Below the pieces are notes generated by a model. The model was not told where the DNA came from, searched no databases, and was given only the letters and a program-made list of their open reading frames with translations. From Gammaproteobacteria bacterium (GTDB lineage Bacteria; Pseudomonadota; Gammaproteobacteria; Pseudomonadales; Azotimanducaceae): a stretch of 64,000 nt of DNA. Below, piece by piece: positions 62,561 to 64,000 of the stretch (position 1 is the first letter of the stretch; every line of letters starts with the position of its first letter). The stretch is taken from contig JAPPAV010000148.1 of NCBI GenBank assembly GCA_026705345.1, positions 1-64,000 on the forward strand, in the 5' to 3' direction. The position numbers were made by a program, and so were the translations under genes.

Positions 62561-64000
62561 TTACATCCGGTCCACCGTCTCGATACCGAGCAGGTTGAGT
62601 CCCCGCGACAGCGTGGCGGCGGTATGGCGACACAGGAGGAGCCGGTCGTCTCGGAACTCGCTGTCAAGCACCGGGCAGCGCTCGTAGAAGCGCATGAAGG
62701 CCGCGGCAAGATCGTAGAGATAGGTGCACAGGTGGTGCGGCATGACCGTTGTCGCGACCTGTTCCAGGGTCTCCTGGAAGCGGGCGATCTGCAACGCCAG
62801 CGCATGCTCTTCGGCCGCGCGGATCGTCGGCTTGCCCGTCAACGCGGCGGCGTCGACCTGGCCGCGCTGGAAGAGGCTCTGGATGCGCGCATAGGCGTAT
62901 TGGAGATAGGGTGCCGTGTTGCCTTCGAACGACATCATGGCGTCCCAGTCGAAGACGTAGTCGCCGGTGCGGTTCTTCGAGAGATCCGCGTACTTGACGG
63001 CCCCGATGCCCACGGCGCGCGCGACCCGGTCCATCTCCTTGGCATCGAGTTCGGGGTTCTTGGCCTCGACCAGGCGTCGCGCCCTGACCGTCGCCTCGTC
63101 GAGAAAGTCGAGTAGCCGCGTTCCACTGCCTTCGCGGGTCTTGAACGGTCGACCGTCGTTGCCGAGCATCATGCCGAACGGGTGATGTTCCAGCGATGCG
63201 CCCGCGTCGTAGGCGGCACGCTTGGCGAGGGCGAACAACTGCTTGAAGTGCAGGCTTTGCCGGGCGTCGACGACGTAGAGTACGCGCTTGGCGCGGAGCG
63301 TCCCGGTTCGATAACGGACTGCGGCCAAATCGGTCGAGTGGTACAGGTAGCCGCCGTCGGACTTCCGGACGATGATGGGCACGATCTTGCCGTCCTTGCC
63401 CTTGAACTCGGGAAGGAACGCGCACAGGGCGCCGTCCGACTCGGAAAGCAGCCCCTTCGCTTGCAGATCTTCGACGATGCCGTCGAGATCGTCGTTGTAG
63501 GCGCTCTCGCCGCGTACGTGTTCGGGGTTGAGGCCGACGCCGAGACGATCGTAGACGGCTTGGCAATGGGACATCGAGATGTCGATGTAGCGCTGCCAAC
63601 GCTCAAGCGTCGCGGGGTCGCCGCCCTGCAGATCGACGACGACCTGCCGCGCCCGGTCGGCGAATGCCGCGTCGTTGGCAAAGCGTTCGCTTGCCTCGGT
63701 GTAGAACCGTTCGAGGTCGCCCAGCGCCTCGCTGTCCTCGCCGATGTCGTTGAGATGGGCAACCAGGCGACCGAACCCGGTTCCCCAATCTCCGACGTGG
63801 TTCTGCCGGAGGACGTCGTACCCCAGGGCGTCGAGCACCCGCGCCACGGCATCGCCGATGATAGTGCTGCGCAGGTGGTGGACCTGCATCTCCTTGGCGA
63901 GATTCGGGTGCGAATAGTCGACAACGACCCGCTCGCCATTGCCGGCAGGCTCTAGCCGACCATCCGCGAGCGCTTCGGACAGAAAGTCGTCGTCGATGGT
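62561..64000 (-). CDS. argS: Arginyl-tRNA synthetase, start beyond the window
   Basis: The last 479 codons of ArgRS, open to the window edge. It charges tRNA-Arg and in the family needs the tRNA for activation. The HIGH region reads YSHPNLAKEMQVHHLRSTIIGD, QVHH in place of HVGH, while NHVGDWGTGFG, the GMMLGNDGRPFKTREGSG region and KYADLSKNRTGDYVFDWD are standard. The C-terminal DALR anticodon-binding domain ends with LLGIETVDRM, as in E. coli. The 5' part, including the additional N-terminal domain, lies outside. Confidence 0.93.
   Translation of the reverse strand, partial: TIDDDFLSEALADGRLEPAGNGERVVVDYSHPNLAKEMQVHHLRSTIIGDAVARVLDALGYDVLRQNHVGDWGTGFGRLVAHLNDIGEDSEALGDLERFYTEASERFANDAAFADRARQVVVDLQGGDPATLERWQRYIDISMSHCQAVYDRLGVGLNPEHVRGESAYNDDLDGIVEDLQAKGLLSESDGALCAFLPEFKGKDGKIVPIIVRKSDGGYLYHSTDLAAVRYRTGTLRAKRVLYVVDARQSLHFKQLFALAKRAAYDAGASLEHHPFGMMLGNDGRPFKTREGSGTRLLDFLDEATVRARRLVEAKNPELDAKEMDRVARAVGIGAVKYADLSKNRTGDYVFDWDAMMSFEGNTAPYLQYAYARIQSLFQRGQVDAAALTGKPTIRAAEEHALALQIARFQETLEQVATTVMPHHLCTYLYDLAAAFMRFYERCPVLDSEFRDDRLLLCRHTAATLSRGLNLLGIETVDRM

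Overview
This window is GC-rich DNA from a Gram-negative bacterium. It encodes two TonB-dependent outer-membrane receptors, a lipid A-type acyltransferase, DapD, MsrA, MnmH and ArgRS. I infer an uncultured, probably marine or host-associated member of the Pseudomonadota, most likely a gammaproteobacterium; no rRNA or ribosomal-protein gene is present to fix the lineage. Selenium use is indicated twice: by mnmH (tRNA 2-selenouridine synthase) and by a short SelW-like gene at 45620-45841 with an in-frame UGA and a SECIS-like hairpin.

Layout. 0.3-9.2 kb: thioesterase, Nudix hydrolase, SnoaL-like protein, secreted carboxylesterase, Hsp70-like chaperone, msrA, a Sel1/TPR lipoprotein and mnmH. 9.4-17.4 kb: an iodotyrosine-deiodinase-like flavoprotein, two crotonase-family proteins, an alpha/beta hydrolase, a ferredoxin/reductase pair, a lipid acyltransferase, an oxidoreductase and dapD. 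17.4-18.3 kb: a protein-poor stretch with a consensus promoter, a chain of hairpins ending in a terminator, and a CAU tRNA-like gene. 18.3-26.8 kb: slipin, mazEF, a PhyH dioxygenase, a type-2 isoleucyl-tRNA synthetase, an Rpn nuclease next to a relic of the ileS 5' end, and a phd/PIN toxin-antitoxin pair. 27-36 kb: oppF, a peptidase-like hydrolase, an orphan molybdenum hydroxylase, vapBC, an ABC-F relic, a membrane methyltransferase and an IS1182-type element. 36-45.9 kb: oppDCBA (OppC carries a fibronectin-III insertion), a CoxE/CoxD-like VWA and MoxR pair, then CaiB, a flavin-binding protein and selW. 45.9-58.3 kb: two TonB-dependent receptors flanking ahcY, three tandem TPR-TonB proteins and a HAD phosphatase; then a desaturase. 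58.3-64 kb: a double CaiB protein, a GPH-family transporter and argS, cut by the window edge.

The window is seeded with short REP-like elements: a GTAG head followed by an 8-bp stem around a CTTGT loop. Four stem sequences occur, each self-complementary. In eight genes the TAG stop codon is part of the GTAG head. A 107-bp unit built of two such elements is tandemly repeated at 62325-62558.

All calls were made by reading the sequence. Family names rest on recognised motifs, not on database searches. The many long open frames antisense to real genes were treated as GC-driven shadows.
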